A stretch of 30,477 nucleotides of DNA from Chara braunii (GCA_003427395.1 BFEA01000081.1:1515744-1546220); one strand, 5' to 3'; positions 1-9,453 are shown, counted from the first letter of the stretch. Made by a program: numbers and translations. The notes: generated by a model from the sequence alone, not told the origin.

Positions 1-74
<74 letters not shown>
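1..74. repeat. (GA)n microsatellite at window edge
   Basis: An uninterrupted GA dinucleotide run begins at the first base, so its true left end lies outside the window. Similar GA runs inside the LTRs of this window suggest it could belong to an LTR, but the sequence to its right shows no clear LTR match. Confidence 0.98.
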
Positions 75-78
<4 letters not shown>

Positions 79-1004
79 TCATTTGCCGAAGACGTTAGCA
101 ACGGTAGGATCTCTACGATGGGGCTCCCCTAACCCTCCCTCTTACACTCTTCTTGTTTCACACACACTCCTTATGCCCTCCCTCCCCATCTCTGCTGTAG
201 AGCGCAACGGTACTTCTTAGGATCATCGAGTTCTCAGATTACGAAATGGAGTAATAGGTGGATGATGGTTCCGGCTGCTTGTCGCTACGCCCTTCGTGGA
301 TTTACCATCTCCTACTTAATATGATTACTACTGGGGGTTTGCCATGAATAGCGGCTTTAGCATCTGAGGCAGAGGAAATATTAGGCGGGGCGGGTCCATG
401 GATGAGGGCAAACCTTCTGAAAGGTTTGTTGTCACGCGGAGAGTTGGATACCTGTTCCCATCCGGTTGCTCCCTTTCTGTCTTTTGTGCTTCTTGTTGCT
501 ACGCTCTTCGTGGATTTGCCCATCTTCCACACACTGTGATTACTACTGAAGGTCTTTCTCTATTCTTCTTCTTCTTCTTCTTCTTTTTGAGGGAAAAAAG
601 CTCCGCTCTATTGGTGGGGGAACTGCACCTGCCAGTGGTGGAAACTGGGCCCATCATCCCAGAAGATGCAACTCACCTCTATCTGTAATATGCTTTATAT
701 ATAGTATTACCTCAGGGGATTGTGGCGGTAGGCATTTGATTACTTCTCTAGTGGAGAAGAGTTAACCTCCCACCCATTCCCTTTTTTTTTTTTTTTTTTT
801 TTTTTTGAAGTCTACACCTGTGTATCTGTGTATATATTTGTGTAAATTGTTCGTCAACTTACCATCATGATCATGCGATGGCTTCCTTTCTAATTGTAAA
901 TATGTATATAACGCTTGTTTGACGAATGCAAGGTAGGAGACTCTCAATCTATATCAGGTGTGCAACCCGGGCGTGAAACTCTCCCCTGTGACACGGTAGT
1001 GGTG
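75..1004. other. Non-coding stretch with a local duplication and homopolymers
   Basis: No recognisable gene. About 270-335 and 480-550 are diverged copies of one another; both contain gctacgc(c/t)cttcgtggattt followed later by gattactactg, about 210 bp apart. A CTT trinucleotide run lies at about 566-590 and a 26-base T run at 781-806. The small ORFs here run through low-complexity sequence and are not credible genes. Confidence 0.6.
845..896. repeat. Dispersed 52-bp repeat, copy 1
   Basis: This stretch (core catgatcatgcgatggcttc) recurs at 2701-2752 in the same orientation with about three or four differences. It is unrelated to the microsatellites, so the two copies reflect a shared mobile or duplicated ancestor. 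Function unknown. Confidence 0.85.
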
Positions 1005-1049
<45 letters not shown>

Positions 1050-1185
1050 CCTCTCACCCTCTTTCTGCCTGTCAATTTCTCTCTCCCTCTCTTTCTCGCA
1101 CAATCTCTCCCTCTCTCTCTCTCTCCCGCCGCCCCCCCCCTTCTCTTTTTTTCCCTCTCCTCTTCCCCCTCTCTCGTTTTTCTGT
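1005..1185. repeat. (CT)n microsatellite and pyrimidine-rich tract
   Basis: A pure CT run at about 1005-1046 passes into imperfect C/T-rich sequence to about 1185, including a run of nine C at about 1132-1140. ORFs on both strands here are translations of the dinucleotide and were ignored. Confidence 0.95.
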
Positions 1186-1446
1186 AGACCACGGGATCTT
1201 CCAATCTCGTCTGTTCCCCTGACAATGTCGCAGTGCGTCCTTCACGCTTCTATTGCCGCTTGTTTGACGAGTTGTTTCAGGAAAGTTTTGGCCCTGTATA
1301 GGTAAGGAAACCGACTACGGATCTGTATAGGTTAACCTCATCAGCACTGCGGCCTTTTCTTCCAATAGCCCTTCAGCTGCAGAAGGCAAGGCGTCAACAA
1401 CCAAAGGCTGAACACTTGGATCCGATGTTGGTCTCTGTCCACTTTT

Positions 1447-1812
1447 TTATGGAACCTGTTCTTTTGGCCATTCATTCCTCTGATTAGCTACATCACAATC
1501 GGTTCGGGGGCCGATTCGTCCACCCACCTCATCATCATTCTTTTCTACATTCGTCTTCATATTGGATTGTTGAATGTAATCATCCCCCTTCCCTTGATTA
1601 GCTTCAGAGCTAGTCAAACTATGTTCGCCTGCATCTCCAGAAACTTTGACGTCATTCTTACTCTTTCCTTGATTAGCAACACGACTCCTGTGATCACATC
1701 GTCTCGTAGCTTCAGACCCTCGGATTTCATCATCTTTCTCGGCATTACCTCTCTTTTGTTTGTAGCTGTCTATTAGCATATCCCTATGTTCTCCGATGTC
1801 CTGATCTCTCAT
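1447..1812 (-). CDS. Hypothetical charged ORF, possibly one exon or chance
   Basis: This 121-residue minus-strand ORF is unusually hydrophilic, rich in D, E, K, R, N and Q, with no hydrophobic segment. A short motif, ANQ followed by G or R, recurs three times (VANQGKSKND, EANQGKGDD, VANQRNEW), suggesting internal duplication. The reading frame stays open for about 17 codons upstream of the ATG before a TAA. I recognise no family. It could be a disordered-protein exon, a retroelement gag remnant, or chance in pyrimidine-rich sequence. No splice-site or promoter support was established. Confidence 0.15.
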   Translation of the reverse strand: MRDQDIGEHRDMLIDSYKQKRGNAEKDDEIRGSEATRRCDHRSRVANQGKSKNDVKVSGDAGEHSLTSSEANQGKGDDYIQQSNMKTNVEKNDDEVGGRIGPRTDCDVANQRNEWPKEQVP

Positions 1813-2307
1813 CTCTTGATTGGCATCCTTTCTGTTGACGCATTTATTTATTCCTTACCGCTGCTGATATTCTGTCCCTTGACGATCTTCGTTCTGGTCG
1901 CGTCTTGATGACCGGGTCTGAATGCAACGCCTTCATTCTTCATGTCCTTCATGATGGACATCCTCCATCTGCGCATTGCTGTGTTGATGGTGAGCTGTAG
2001 CGGTGAGGGTCTCTATGTTGTAGCGCCCAGCGTCGTCGTCAGGGCCCCTAACTTGACTTTGATGTTCTTTCGTTATAAAGCTGCTGACCTTTGTGATGGC
2101 ATTGCTCTATTGCACACTCCCCCCATCTTAACTGCTCTCTGCATTCCGAACACCGTGCAACCTTCTCTCCATCACTCTCATCTACTCTCCACCCTCGTTG
2201 ATTTGAATCCACTGTTTTTCTAGGTGATATTTCCAATCTTGACTCGCTCAGCTGCAGTGTGCCCCAGTGCAAGCGAGTTATTTAAACAGGTTTTTAAATC
2301 ATTGCAG

Positions 2308-2335
2308 AAAGGAAGGAAGGAAGGAAGGAAGGAAG
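2308..2335. repeat. (GGAA)n microsatellite
   Basis: About seven consecutive ggaa units, preceded by aga and followed by gtgcccc. Confidence 0.95.
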
Positions 2336-2564
2336 TGCCCCGAAGGTGATGAACGTTGTTGTTTCTTTTGCGTTCAAAATTTTCGATACTTTTTCAAAAT
2401 CAATTCAATTGAACTGATACCTGCAGTGTGCCCCAATCTTGTTGTTTCAACTGCAGTGTGCCCCAATCTTGACGTTAAATTGAATGCATCCTCCTATTCG
2501 TGCGAAGTACCTAGTCAACGTCCCAACACCAAGTCTAGTAACCATTGTCTATGCACAAGCACGC

Positions 2565-2660
2565 ACTGCGCCTGTGACTACTGTGCACTGGTACTCGCTG
2601 CGCCTGTGCCTGTGTGCACGCACTCACGGTGCCTGCGCCTGTGCCTGTGCGTGTGCCTCT
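2565..2660. repeat. Degenerate gcgcctgtgcctgtg array
   Basis: Repeated gcctgtg/gcctgcg words fill about 95 bp in a TG/GC-alternating pattern. No protein meaning is apparent. Confidence 0.75.
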
Positions 2661-2700
2661 CGGGTCTGAATTGCCGAATTTGAATTCCAAGCCCTGAACC

Positions 2701-2752
2701 AATTGTTCATCAACTTACCACCATGATCATGCGATGGCTTCCTTTCTAATCG
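2701..2752. repeat. Dispersed 52-bp repeat, copy 2
   Basis: Same-orientation partner of 845-896. The copies lie about 1.86 kb apart and could be the outer direct repeats of an insertion, but no internal element gene was recognised between them. Confidence 0.85.
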
Positions 2753-3594
2753 GACGTCTTGATGAGGGAGGGAGTGTGGCCTGAGGGTCAAGCTTGTGTG
2801 CGTGCTTGCTTGAGGTTTGCCGGCAGCCATAGCCGCCAAGCTTGGTTCAGGCAAACTTGTTGTATAAGACTTTGATTTCCAAGCAATTTTGAGTACTTGT
2901 ACTTCCTGCGTTGCTTCCCGATTATGATGAGCTGCAGTGTGCCTTTTGACATGAAATGCTGCTCTTAAGCTCTCGACTCATTGCAAAAGGCTGATTTTAC
3001 ATAGTGATTCACACAATCCTTGATGTTCAGTTCGTTCAGGTGTTTCCCAGGTGCAGACATGCAGGTCACCATCTGCCCGGATAGCTAGGTTGTTCAGCTG
3101 ATTGTAGGACAGATAAAGCTTTTGACTCTACCAACAGATACAAAGTTGAAGAAAGAAGAAAGAAAAAAAATGAAAAAACGAAAGGAAAAAAGGAAAAAGA
3201 AGAAAAAAACGAATTGCTGAAGAAAAGAAAAAAGACTCAGAAAAAAAAATAAAATGTTGAACTTTGCTGTGACAGTGGCAATTGGTTTATCTGTGGGATG
3301 AGTCATTTGCTTTGTTTGACTGATATGCCTTTCTCTTCCCTTCTCCTTTCTCCTTTCTCTTTCTCTTCCATCTGTGAGGTTTGGTTTCCTCCTACTTTTC
3401 TTTACCTCGTTGCCTTTTGGCTGCGTGCAAGTGGGTCATTGTGACATACTGAGATGGGGGCAGCTAGTGCTCAACCAGTCATCCACGTGTCTGGCCTTGT
3501 ACGTAAGAGGTGATGAATAGGTGGAGCTTTCCTTCCTTCTTTCCTTTTTTGTTTTGTCTTTTTCTGCCTTTGCGCTCCAATTCACTGTGTGACA
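2753..3594. other. Non-coding purine- and pyrimidine-rich stretch
   Basis: No gene recognised. About 3145-3255 is an A/G-rich tract with many runs of four or more A. About 3325-3372 is a C/T-rich tract. The minus-strand ORF here is a run of F, L and S produced by the A-rich tract and is not credible. Confidence 0.6.
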
Positions 3595-4108
3595 TCCCGT
3601 CCTGGTCTTTTGCCGACCCCAACACCCGTCCCACGACTACGACGCTCTTCGAGTGCAGACCTTTCTGCAGCGCGACAAGCACAAAATAGGAGGGATGATG
3701 GGGACCATCTGAGGATGAACTTAGCAAGGGGACTGTAGGAGATTCTGTGGAAAATCCGCCTGAGCACCCTCCACCTAATCTGTGTGGCCTCGCTGCTACT
3801 AACATCTGCCTACAAGCCTATCGTCGGGAACCATATACTCAATCTGATTTCTTAGCCATTGCTTCTGATCTTGATGTCCGGGAGCGTGAGTTATATGGCG
3901 ATAACCCGACTCAGCATCCCCCCCACGATAGCAATATGGCGATAACCCGACTCAACAGCCCCCACACAATAGTAACTACACTCGACATGGGGGATTCAGT
4001 GTCTTTGTTCTGGAGACTGCGCCAGGTTGATATGCAGCATACCCTTTCGGGTGGCAAACCGGACCACTGTTCGCGCGTTTGTGCCTACATTCTACATACT
4101 CTTCGTGT
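3595..4108 (+). repeat. Left arm of a large inverted duplication
   Basis: Read on the plus strand, this segment matches the reverse complement of 4537-4955 at roughly 80% by eye. Shared landmarks include gcagacctttctgcagcg, cacaaaataggagggatgatg, agcaccct and cctacattctacatactc (cctacattatacatactc in the partner). Both arms encode related peptide (LQAYRREPYT, FLAIASDL, GDNPTQHPPHDSN), so they are two copies of one former coding segment. This copy carries an extra 41-bp tandem duplication beginning with tatggcgataacccgact at 3894 and 3935. The same coding remnant lies next to the minus-strand PLE, so this may be the 3' end of a second, oppositely oriented copy. Confidence 0.8.
3894..3976. repeat. 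41-bp tandem duplication
   Basis: Two adjacent copies begin tatggcgataacccgact at 3894 and 3935. The inverted partner near 4591 has only one copy, so the duplication arose after the two arms were formed. Confidence 0.8.
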
Positions 4109-4111
4109 CCC

Positions 4112-4400
4112 GAAAAAGAATATGGTTGTAGTGACATCGACAAAGACAATGCTTTCCACAACCAAGTGTAATTGTGTTTGTGGGCGCACAAAAAAGGAGG
4201 TCACAAAGGGTTAGTGCAGAGGAGGTCACAACCAAGTGTAACTGTGTTAGTGGGCGAACGAAAGTACACAAGGTATCCATAGGGTCAATAATGTGGAAGG
4301 AGATGGACACAGAAACAGGCACAGAGACAGGTGCGGAGGCTGGCATAGAGATGGGCACAAAGGCAGGCACGAAAGTACACGAGTTACCCATAGGGACAAT
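4112..4400. repeat. Dispersed repeat with an acaggcac-type array, copy 1
   Basis: About 4112-4218 (aatatggttgtagtgacatc, then gctttccacaaccaagtgta) matches 10906-11010 closely. Both copies then pass into a degenerate array built on gacaggcac/gaggcaggcac and end at a tacacgag motif. A shorter internal duplicate of the ggaggtcaca...accaagtgta part occurs near 4225-4262. It fills the loop between the inverted arms. ORFs across it are translations of the array. Confidence 0.85.
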
Positions 4401-4536
4401 AACCTGGAACAGTTGCAGATTAGGGTAATTACGCACGAGATCACAGATGTCAGTAGTAAATTGCACCATAGCACCGCCATTTCATGATTCCCGAGAACCA
4501 AAGGCACGGACAAGAGCGGTTCAGTGGCCAGGAGTA

Positions 4537-4955
4537 TGTATAATGTAGGCATGAACGTGCAAACAGTGGACCGGGCCGCCACTCGAAAGGTTATCCCCCA
4601 TGTCGAGCGTAGTTACTATCGTGTGGGGGATGTTGAGTCGGGTTATCGCCATATAACTCACACTCCCGAGCATCGAGATCGGAAGCAATTGCTAAGAAAT
4701 CAAGGTGAGTATATGGTTCCCGACGATAGGCTTGTAGGTAGATGTCAGTAGCAGCGAGACAACACATATTCGAAGGGTGCTCAGACGGATTTTCTGCAGA
4801 ATCCCCTACAGTCCCCTTGCCAAGTACATCCTCATATAGTCCCTCACCATCATCCCTCCTATTTTGTGCTTTTTGCGCTGCAGAAAGGTCTGCAGTTGAA
4901 GAGTTTCGTACTTGTGGCAGGGATGCTGGGGGCAACAAAAGACGGGGACAAGATG
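4537..4955 (-). repeat. Right arm of the large inverted duplication
   Basis: Reverse-complement partner of 3595-4108, about 95 bp shorter because it lacks the 41-bp duplication and a segment near the inner end. It overlaps the 3' part of the Pro/Ser-rich minus-strand ORF, so this orientation is contiguous with the degenerate PLE to its right. Confidence 0.8.
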
Positions 4956-5436
4956 TTGGGGAGGGCCGTGATGGGGAGAATGAACGCTTTTTTCTTTGTC
5001 CAATAATAGAGATGGAGGAAAGTGGAGTAAGCTGTGGCTGGGGAGTGAGCCGAGGCCGACGTCCAGGACGGCGAAGTAGGCATTCTGCAGAGGCAAATGA
5101 GACCGATGGGGAATACGATGACAAAGTCTGTGTGGGCGAAGCGGTTTGTGGATGAGGAAGAGGGCTAACGGATGGAGACAAAACCAGGGGAGGTAGGAGT
5201 GGTGATGATGGGGGCGGTGGAGCAGTAGGTAGGTGGGTAACAGACAGAGACAAAACTAGGGGAAATAAGGGCGGTGAAGACTTGGGTGGTGAAGCCAGGG
5301 GTGGTGAAGTGGTTGAAGCAGAGACACGGGGGGCAGTCACAGGTGAGACACGAAGAGGGGACTCTGCAGGTGGAATTGTGGGCAGGACCACGAATGCCAT
5401 GGAGGAACACACCGAGACACAATAGCCGCTGGTCAC
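4591..5436 (-). pseudogene. Pro/Ser-rich ORF downstream of the PLE RT, probable C-terminal remnant
   Basis: This 281-residue open frame on the minus strand follows the PLE reverse transcriptase remnant after a short gap with stops. The first 110 residues are dominated by P, S, L and T. A basic stretch follows near residues 120-130 (RRPGRRPRLTP). The last third is less biased and contains LQAYRREPYT and FLAIASDLDARE, the part duplicated at 3747-3990. I do not recognise a domain; there is no GIY-YIG endonuclease signature. Its position suggests it was the C-terminal part, or a downstream part, of the PLE protein. It could also be an unrelated host exon. Confidence 0.35.
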
Positions 5437-5457
5437 GTTGCACCTGCAGAATCAATC

Positions 5458-6087
5458 CTAGAAGCAACCAAGGCCGATGAGGAAGAAGCTGTGAACCAAA
5501 AAGAGGCAGGCACGGTCACAAAGACATGGAAGGGTTACTAAGACTGATGGGAACGCTGGTGCGACAGGCATAGGTAATAAAGAAGAGGCTGTGACAGGCG
5601 CAGTCCGGGAGCAGCGTGTGGATACACGAGAAAGTGGGTGGTGAATATACCATCGAAGCATGCTGCAGAAACAGCTCGAGAGGTGGGTCCCGTGCACAGG
5701 GTACTTGTGTTGAAGTTTACAAATATAGGAAGTCCAACGTTGTTGGAGAGTGCCCTTGAAAAAGCATGCGGCGTGCGAGCATCGCAGTTGCAATTTTGAA
5801 ATCATACCAGTTGTTGCAGACATACTCAAACCTAGTAAACTGGCCTGTAAAAACTCCTGCGGCTGGTGTGCAGAGACGTTAGACGTAGCACTGGGATAAC
5901 GAATAACAGGGAAATTCCATTCGGCTGCTTTGTCGAAGACACTTACACGCAGGGAACCGTCAGGGCGGACGAACTTGGAGGCATGTACCCACGACTGTGC
6001 AAGAGCCATCAGGCACTGTGGTGTCCCTCCATTCGATGCCATAGTGCTCTGACTGTGGTAGCAAATGTCCCACCCAAAGCACATCAT
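5458..6087 (-). pseudogene. PLE reverse transcriptase, thumb/C-terminal part (degenerate)
   Basis: Minus-strand frame downstream of the RT catalytic region. The readable core near residues 40-85 contains VRPDGSLRVSVFDKAAEWNF, then PVIRYPSATSNV. In PLE reverse transcriptases the segment after the catalytic YxDD box typically reads like (v/i)ydKr.....f.v.ryP....n, which this fits. A Cys-containing stretch follows (LQLRCSHAACFF), then KGTLQQRWTSYICKLQHKYP. It lies in a different frame from the upstream catalytic part, so at least one frameshift separates them. The downstream end becomes Leu/Phe-rich and stops at 5458. The family call rests on motifs recalled from PLE proteins, not on a search. 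Confidence 0.6.
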
Positions 6088-7256
6088 TGATCAAGTGGTA
6101 TGTGAACGCATATTGTTGAGCTGTGTGAAGATCACGATGCTGAAGGTCATCAACAAAACGAGTCTAATCCCAATACAACGTCAAATTAGCTATCTCCGAA
6201 CCAGAATTAATCCCCATTGGGATGCCAATCAGCTAATGTCGCAAGGTGCCTTCCAATGCATAAAGATATGTGTTTCTGACAAGGAAATGGAGATGTTCAA
6301 GAATTTGGGAAACGGACAAGGTGTTTGGTCCCGCATGAACCGTCCACTCCCCTTGACCGGGCTCTTTAACAATCATGTTAAGGGTAGGAGGATGTGTGTG
6401 CCCCTGCGCGTGCTGTTGTAAGGCATATGTACAGGCTTCCTCAATCGCTTTTGATTCATTATGACAAATACGGTCATGAGGAAGATTGGTATACATAGAT
6501 GTGAAGTCAACAATGCGAGCATGGCCACAAAGAGAAGATGAATTACATTTGAGATCAAGCATCACCTCCTCAGCGCTTTGCACGATCCAGTACTATCTCA
6601 CACTGTGCTGCTGATACAACATATTATCCTTCTCACAAAGAGTTTCAACGACTCCTTGTTGTGCAATGATGAGGCGAGCATAAGCAACGGTAGGTACTGG
6701 CCAAGGGTCTGTGGGGAGGTCGGTGGTGGACGGCATGAAGTGACGACGCAATTCATCGAGATCGCTGCGGTGGGGAGAGATTATTCCACTCTGTGACGCC
6801 GACAATGCCACGAATCTCAAGGGGCGATTTGTCCACTATAGATATGGCAGCGTGTCTTTGTGTGTATATCGCCATCGATTATTTCGGAGCGTGTGACGAT
6901 CAAGAATACATGCGACAAAGTCGAGAGACACAGGCAGGGCTGTCCAAATGAGCAGATAAATGAGACATGTACCAGTTTTTACAACACATTGCAAAGTTAT
7001 ATGAGGTCTTGTCGACAGGAACAATAGCAAAGTGTTGTTGAACAATAGCAAAGTGTTGTTGAACAATAGCAAAGCGTTGTTGAAGGTGTTTCAAAGCCCT
7101 ATGCACGGAGTGAAGAGAGTGTGGTTGTTGTGTGGCAGTGTGGGAAGATGAGATGTTGCTTTGGCAACGTATAAGAATGGCTGAGCGCCACTTTTGCAAT
7201 TTGTTTTGAGAGCCCAACGGAATTTGGTCCGAGATTGTTACATGCTGCACGTGCAA
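6088..7256 (-). pseudogene. Penelope-like reverse transcriptase core (degenerate)
   Basis: Minus-strand coding remnant of an RT, the enzyme that would copy element RNA into DNA in the nucleus. Motifs in order: VPVDKTSYNFAMCCKNWY near 6970-7020 (the PLE pattern is DK followed by CK.yY); PLRFVALSA near 6800-6830; VDFTSMYTNLPHDRI near 6480-6525, matching the first catalytic Asp block (PLEs typically have D..SLYTNIP); GIPMG near 6210-6225; RFVDDL at about 6144-6161, the catalytic DD box. Disruptions: a frameshift between 6900 and 7000, and in-frame stops near 6837, at 6593-6595, 6233-6235 and 6164-6166. MYTNLP separates it from LTR and LINE-type RTs. It cannot make an active enzyme. Confidence 0.72.
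7021..7083. repeat. 21-bp tandem repeat inside the RT remnant
   Basis: Three adjacent 21-bp copies of acaatagcaaagtgttgttg plus one base; the third has one substitution. On the minus strand each copy adds seven residues (QQHFAIV or QQRFAIV) just before the PVDK motif without shifting the frame. Confidence 0.95.
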
Positions 7257-7275
7257 TAAGCTGCATGGGCCATTT

Positions 7276-7400
7276 TAAGGCCCGTGTCGTTTTCAGCCCG
7301 AAAGCCTGAAAACAAGGGCCTACAGGCCCTGTGTCGTTTCAGCCTGAAAGCCTGAAAACAAGGGCCTACAAGCCCTGTGTAGTTTCAGCCTAAATCAGGG
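7276..7400. repeat. About 45-bp tandem repeat in LTR U3
   Basis: Two good copies and one partial copy of a unit running from gccc(g/t)gtgtcgtttcag to gaaaacaagggcctaca. They lie upstream of the TATA box, where LTR enhancer repeats commonly lie, but no factor site was identified. Confidence 0.85.
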
Positions 7401-7599
7401 CCTTTCCGTCCCCGAGTCTTTTCAGCCTGAAACTGAGGGCCATTTTCAGGCCCTCATAAGATCGACCTGCCCTGAAACTCAGGCACCAAACCAGGGTTTT
7501 AGCTCAGGCCATTTTTGGCCTATTTTCAAGGCAACCTTTGTTTGAGCTTCACCCCCAGGGTCTGGCACGTTTTGGCATTGGCAAGAGCAGTCTCCTGGA

Positions 7600-7627
7600 C
7601 GGGCCAGCACTATATAAGACTGGCCCG
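7600..7627 (+). promoter_or_regulatory. TATA box in the loop of an 8-bp palindrome (solo LTR)
   Basis: The arms cgggccag (7600-7607) and ctggcccg (7620-7627) are perfect reverse complements and enclose tatataag at 7611. This would be the U3 core promoter of the LTR. The same layout recurs in the unrelated U3 of the 3' LTR at 18621-18646. Confidence 0.65.
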
Positions 7628-8380
7628 CCCTGCAGGCCACAGGTAGTTCCTGGGTACTTCCCAGGCACTTCACGTGCACTTCAGGAGGCAGGAGGTAGTC
7701 TTCAAGATTCGGCAGCAGCACTCTGGAGGAGCGCTGCTGGAGTAGTAGCAGCATTAGCAGTAGTCTTCAGCGCTGGGCGCTAGTAGCGTTAGCAGTAGTC
7801 TTCAGCGCTGGGCGCCATAGGAGCTAGAGTAGTACTAGAGAGAGAGAGAGATTGGGCGGAGGCCACGAGACTTACCTGGAGCGCCATCGCTCCAGCTTCG
7901 TCTTCGAGGTACCTGCAGCACAACGCCATCTTCATAGGTTAGTACCTGGCATATGAGAGAGAGAGAGAGTTCTTCTTCCTCTTCTCAGTCCACCATCTCC
8001 TTCTCACCCTCTTGCTACTTTACTTCACTGCATCAGCAGACTATGAGAAAGTGGGCTTGGTGACATTTGGCTCCAGACTCGATATTGGGCTTCAAACATT
8101 TTGACGAGGGATTATTTGGGACTTGTAACAAAGACTTGGTGTTGACGACATTCCCATCTCTCCCCCTCTTCTTCGTCTGTGCGTGATTTGGATCTGGCGC
8201 ATTCTCCCTGTGTGTAGCGCCAGACTCCTTCACACTCTGTGATGAGGATGATGTATGTTTGGTCTGCGTTGCAACATTGATTGGGCCAGTCATTGGTATT
8301 CTAGCATTCTGCTGCGCTGTCTTGCACTACGTGATACGGGTCAGTCCCGGTTAGGTCAGGACTTGTATCTAAGTCTTCCA

Positions 8381-8701
8381 CTGCGCTATAAAACACCATT
8401 CTTGTATGTATCGGAATGCACACTGCTTGTTGAGATTCTACTTGCACTGCATTGTCCATTCAGTCCTTCTTATCACATTGCGGATCCTCGATTCATTATG
8501 TACATCGCCCGACCTCAAATATTTAGCAATATACTAATCAAGGCCAACTCTCACAGCTTGAAGCACATAATCAATGTGCCCACTAAGACGATACTTTGAT
8601 CCCTCATGGAACAAGCCGTGGAGGCGATCATCAGGAATGATGTCGCAATCGCCTGCAACAACTATGCCGTCGATTAAGTACGAGCAGGTGTGCTGCGGCA
8701 T
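8381..8701 (-). pseudogene. PLE upstream coding remnant
   Basis: On the minus strand from 8701, the frame reads a segment containing YLIDGIVVAGDCDIIPDDRL then LFHEGSKYRLSGHIDYVL, with stops at 8534-8536 and 8438-8440, and continues to the edge of the solo LTR. The composition is protein-like. It lies in the orientation and position expected for the region N-terminal to the PVDK block of a PLE RT, with the solo LTR between them. I therefore treat it as the 5' part of the same decayed gene. The family assignment of this piece alone is weak. Confidence 0.45.
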
Positions 8702-9453
8702 CAGGGTCAGGGTAGTGGAGCATCTGGGGTGTATGCAGGGCTTGTTGCACCCCCGTTACTTGAGACACCTCGTGCATGTGCACAACTTTAATATGATCAA
8801 GGAAGGCATCTCGAGATTGAGCTGTGTATCGCTGGCGGACATGTTGATGCTTTCAAATCGATCATTCAAGCTGGCGGATATGCGCAGTCATACCTGCCTT
8901 GGAGACATTATTGCTTAACCACTGCAGCAAGCGGGCACGCCAAACTAATGTTGCTCGCTGGATGACAGATTCCATCTGTTGCGAATTGCCAGCAACAGCC
9001 TGAGAAAGAAGATTGCGCAATGCAGACCGAACTTAAAGTTGGGACCTGGATGCGAATCAATAGGATGGGGCCGTTGATGGTCTGATGGAAGAGGGCATGC
9101 CGGTGTCCAGCGATGAGGACAACACTGTTGTCTTTTTGCAGGCAGGCGAGCAAGTGGAAGGACAACGTTGAGACCAGCCGGATGAAGAGTCCGCAACCGG
9201 CGCACCCAATAGGCTTCCTATGTCGTAGTAGCCCGTCTGAAATGGTTACGGTCAACAAGACCTTGTGGTGTAGGGTGAAGGGCTGGGTCAATAAGTTTCG
9301 GGGCCCAGGATGCAAACTCGAAGGGGTTTTGACAAGGCATGACACTATAGAGTCGGCGACACCGATAGGCAAAGGGAAGGTGACACAACTACTGTCTTTT
9401 GCTGTATTCTTTTGTCTTTTACATTTTTGGAGTCTTGGTGAAAGGTCTACCAC
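8702..9453 (-). pseudogene. Possible further minus-strand coding remnants
   Basis: Several minus-strand frames read as plausible protein in pieces, including VVLIAGHRHALFHQ near 9075-9120 and HEVSQVTGVQQALHTPQMLH near 8690-8780, but with frame changes and stops. The piece near 9100 shares accggcatgccctct with the Cys/His-rich segment at about 9860, giving similar peptides (GHRHALF and CNRHALY), which suggests a diverged duplication. No family could be named. These may be exons of the same PLE or of a host gene it interrupts. Confidence 0.25.

Larger units (their letters stand above)
1813..2700. other. Non-coding stretch with short repeats
   Basis: No gene recognised. The motif ctgcagtgtgcc occurs near 2250, 2421, 2451 and 2935; the 2421 and 2451 copies extend to ctgcagtgtgccccaatctt and form a 30-bp-period tandem pair. 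A GGAA tetranucleotide run lies at 2308-2335. From about 2565 to 2660 the sequence is a degenerate gcctgtgc-type array. Overlapping ORFs simply read these repeats. Confidence 0.6.
7266..8380 (+). mobile_element. Solo LTR (Ty3/gypsy-type, diverged family)
   Basis: The right part aligns with the 3' LTR at 18304-19609: ttgacgacattc, a ccccctcttcttcgtc block, the ggcgccag/gcgccag block, acattgattggg, then a shared end about 43 bp further on. The middle carries the LTR-like gccatcgctccagcttcg seen at 18826-18843. It starts TG and ends CA. It is flanked by ctgca (7261-7265) and ctgcg (8381-8385), a 4/5-matching target duplication. A TATA box lies at 7611 and short GA runs at 7836 and 7953. No internal region or second LTR adjoins, so this is a solo LTR. 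The left boundary rests on the TG and the flanking pentamer rather than on alignment. Confidence 0.72.

Noticed and set aside
944-1225. ORFs of 90 and 93 codons on both strands across the CT tract
   Set aside because: They are translations of a dinucleotide repeat (LS and RE runs) with no flanking domain.
4591-5436. Extensin or other proline-rich cell-wall protein
   Set aside because: Pro/Ser-rich, but there is no SPPPP repeat pattern or signal peptide, and it adjoins the PLE remnant, which explains it better.
7021-7083. CRISPR-like array
   Set aside because: Three direct 21-bp copies with no spacers, inside an RT pseudogene in eukaryotic DNA.
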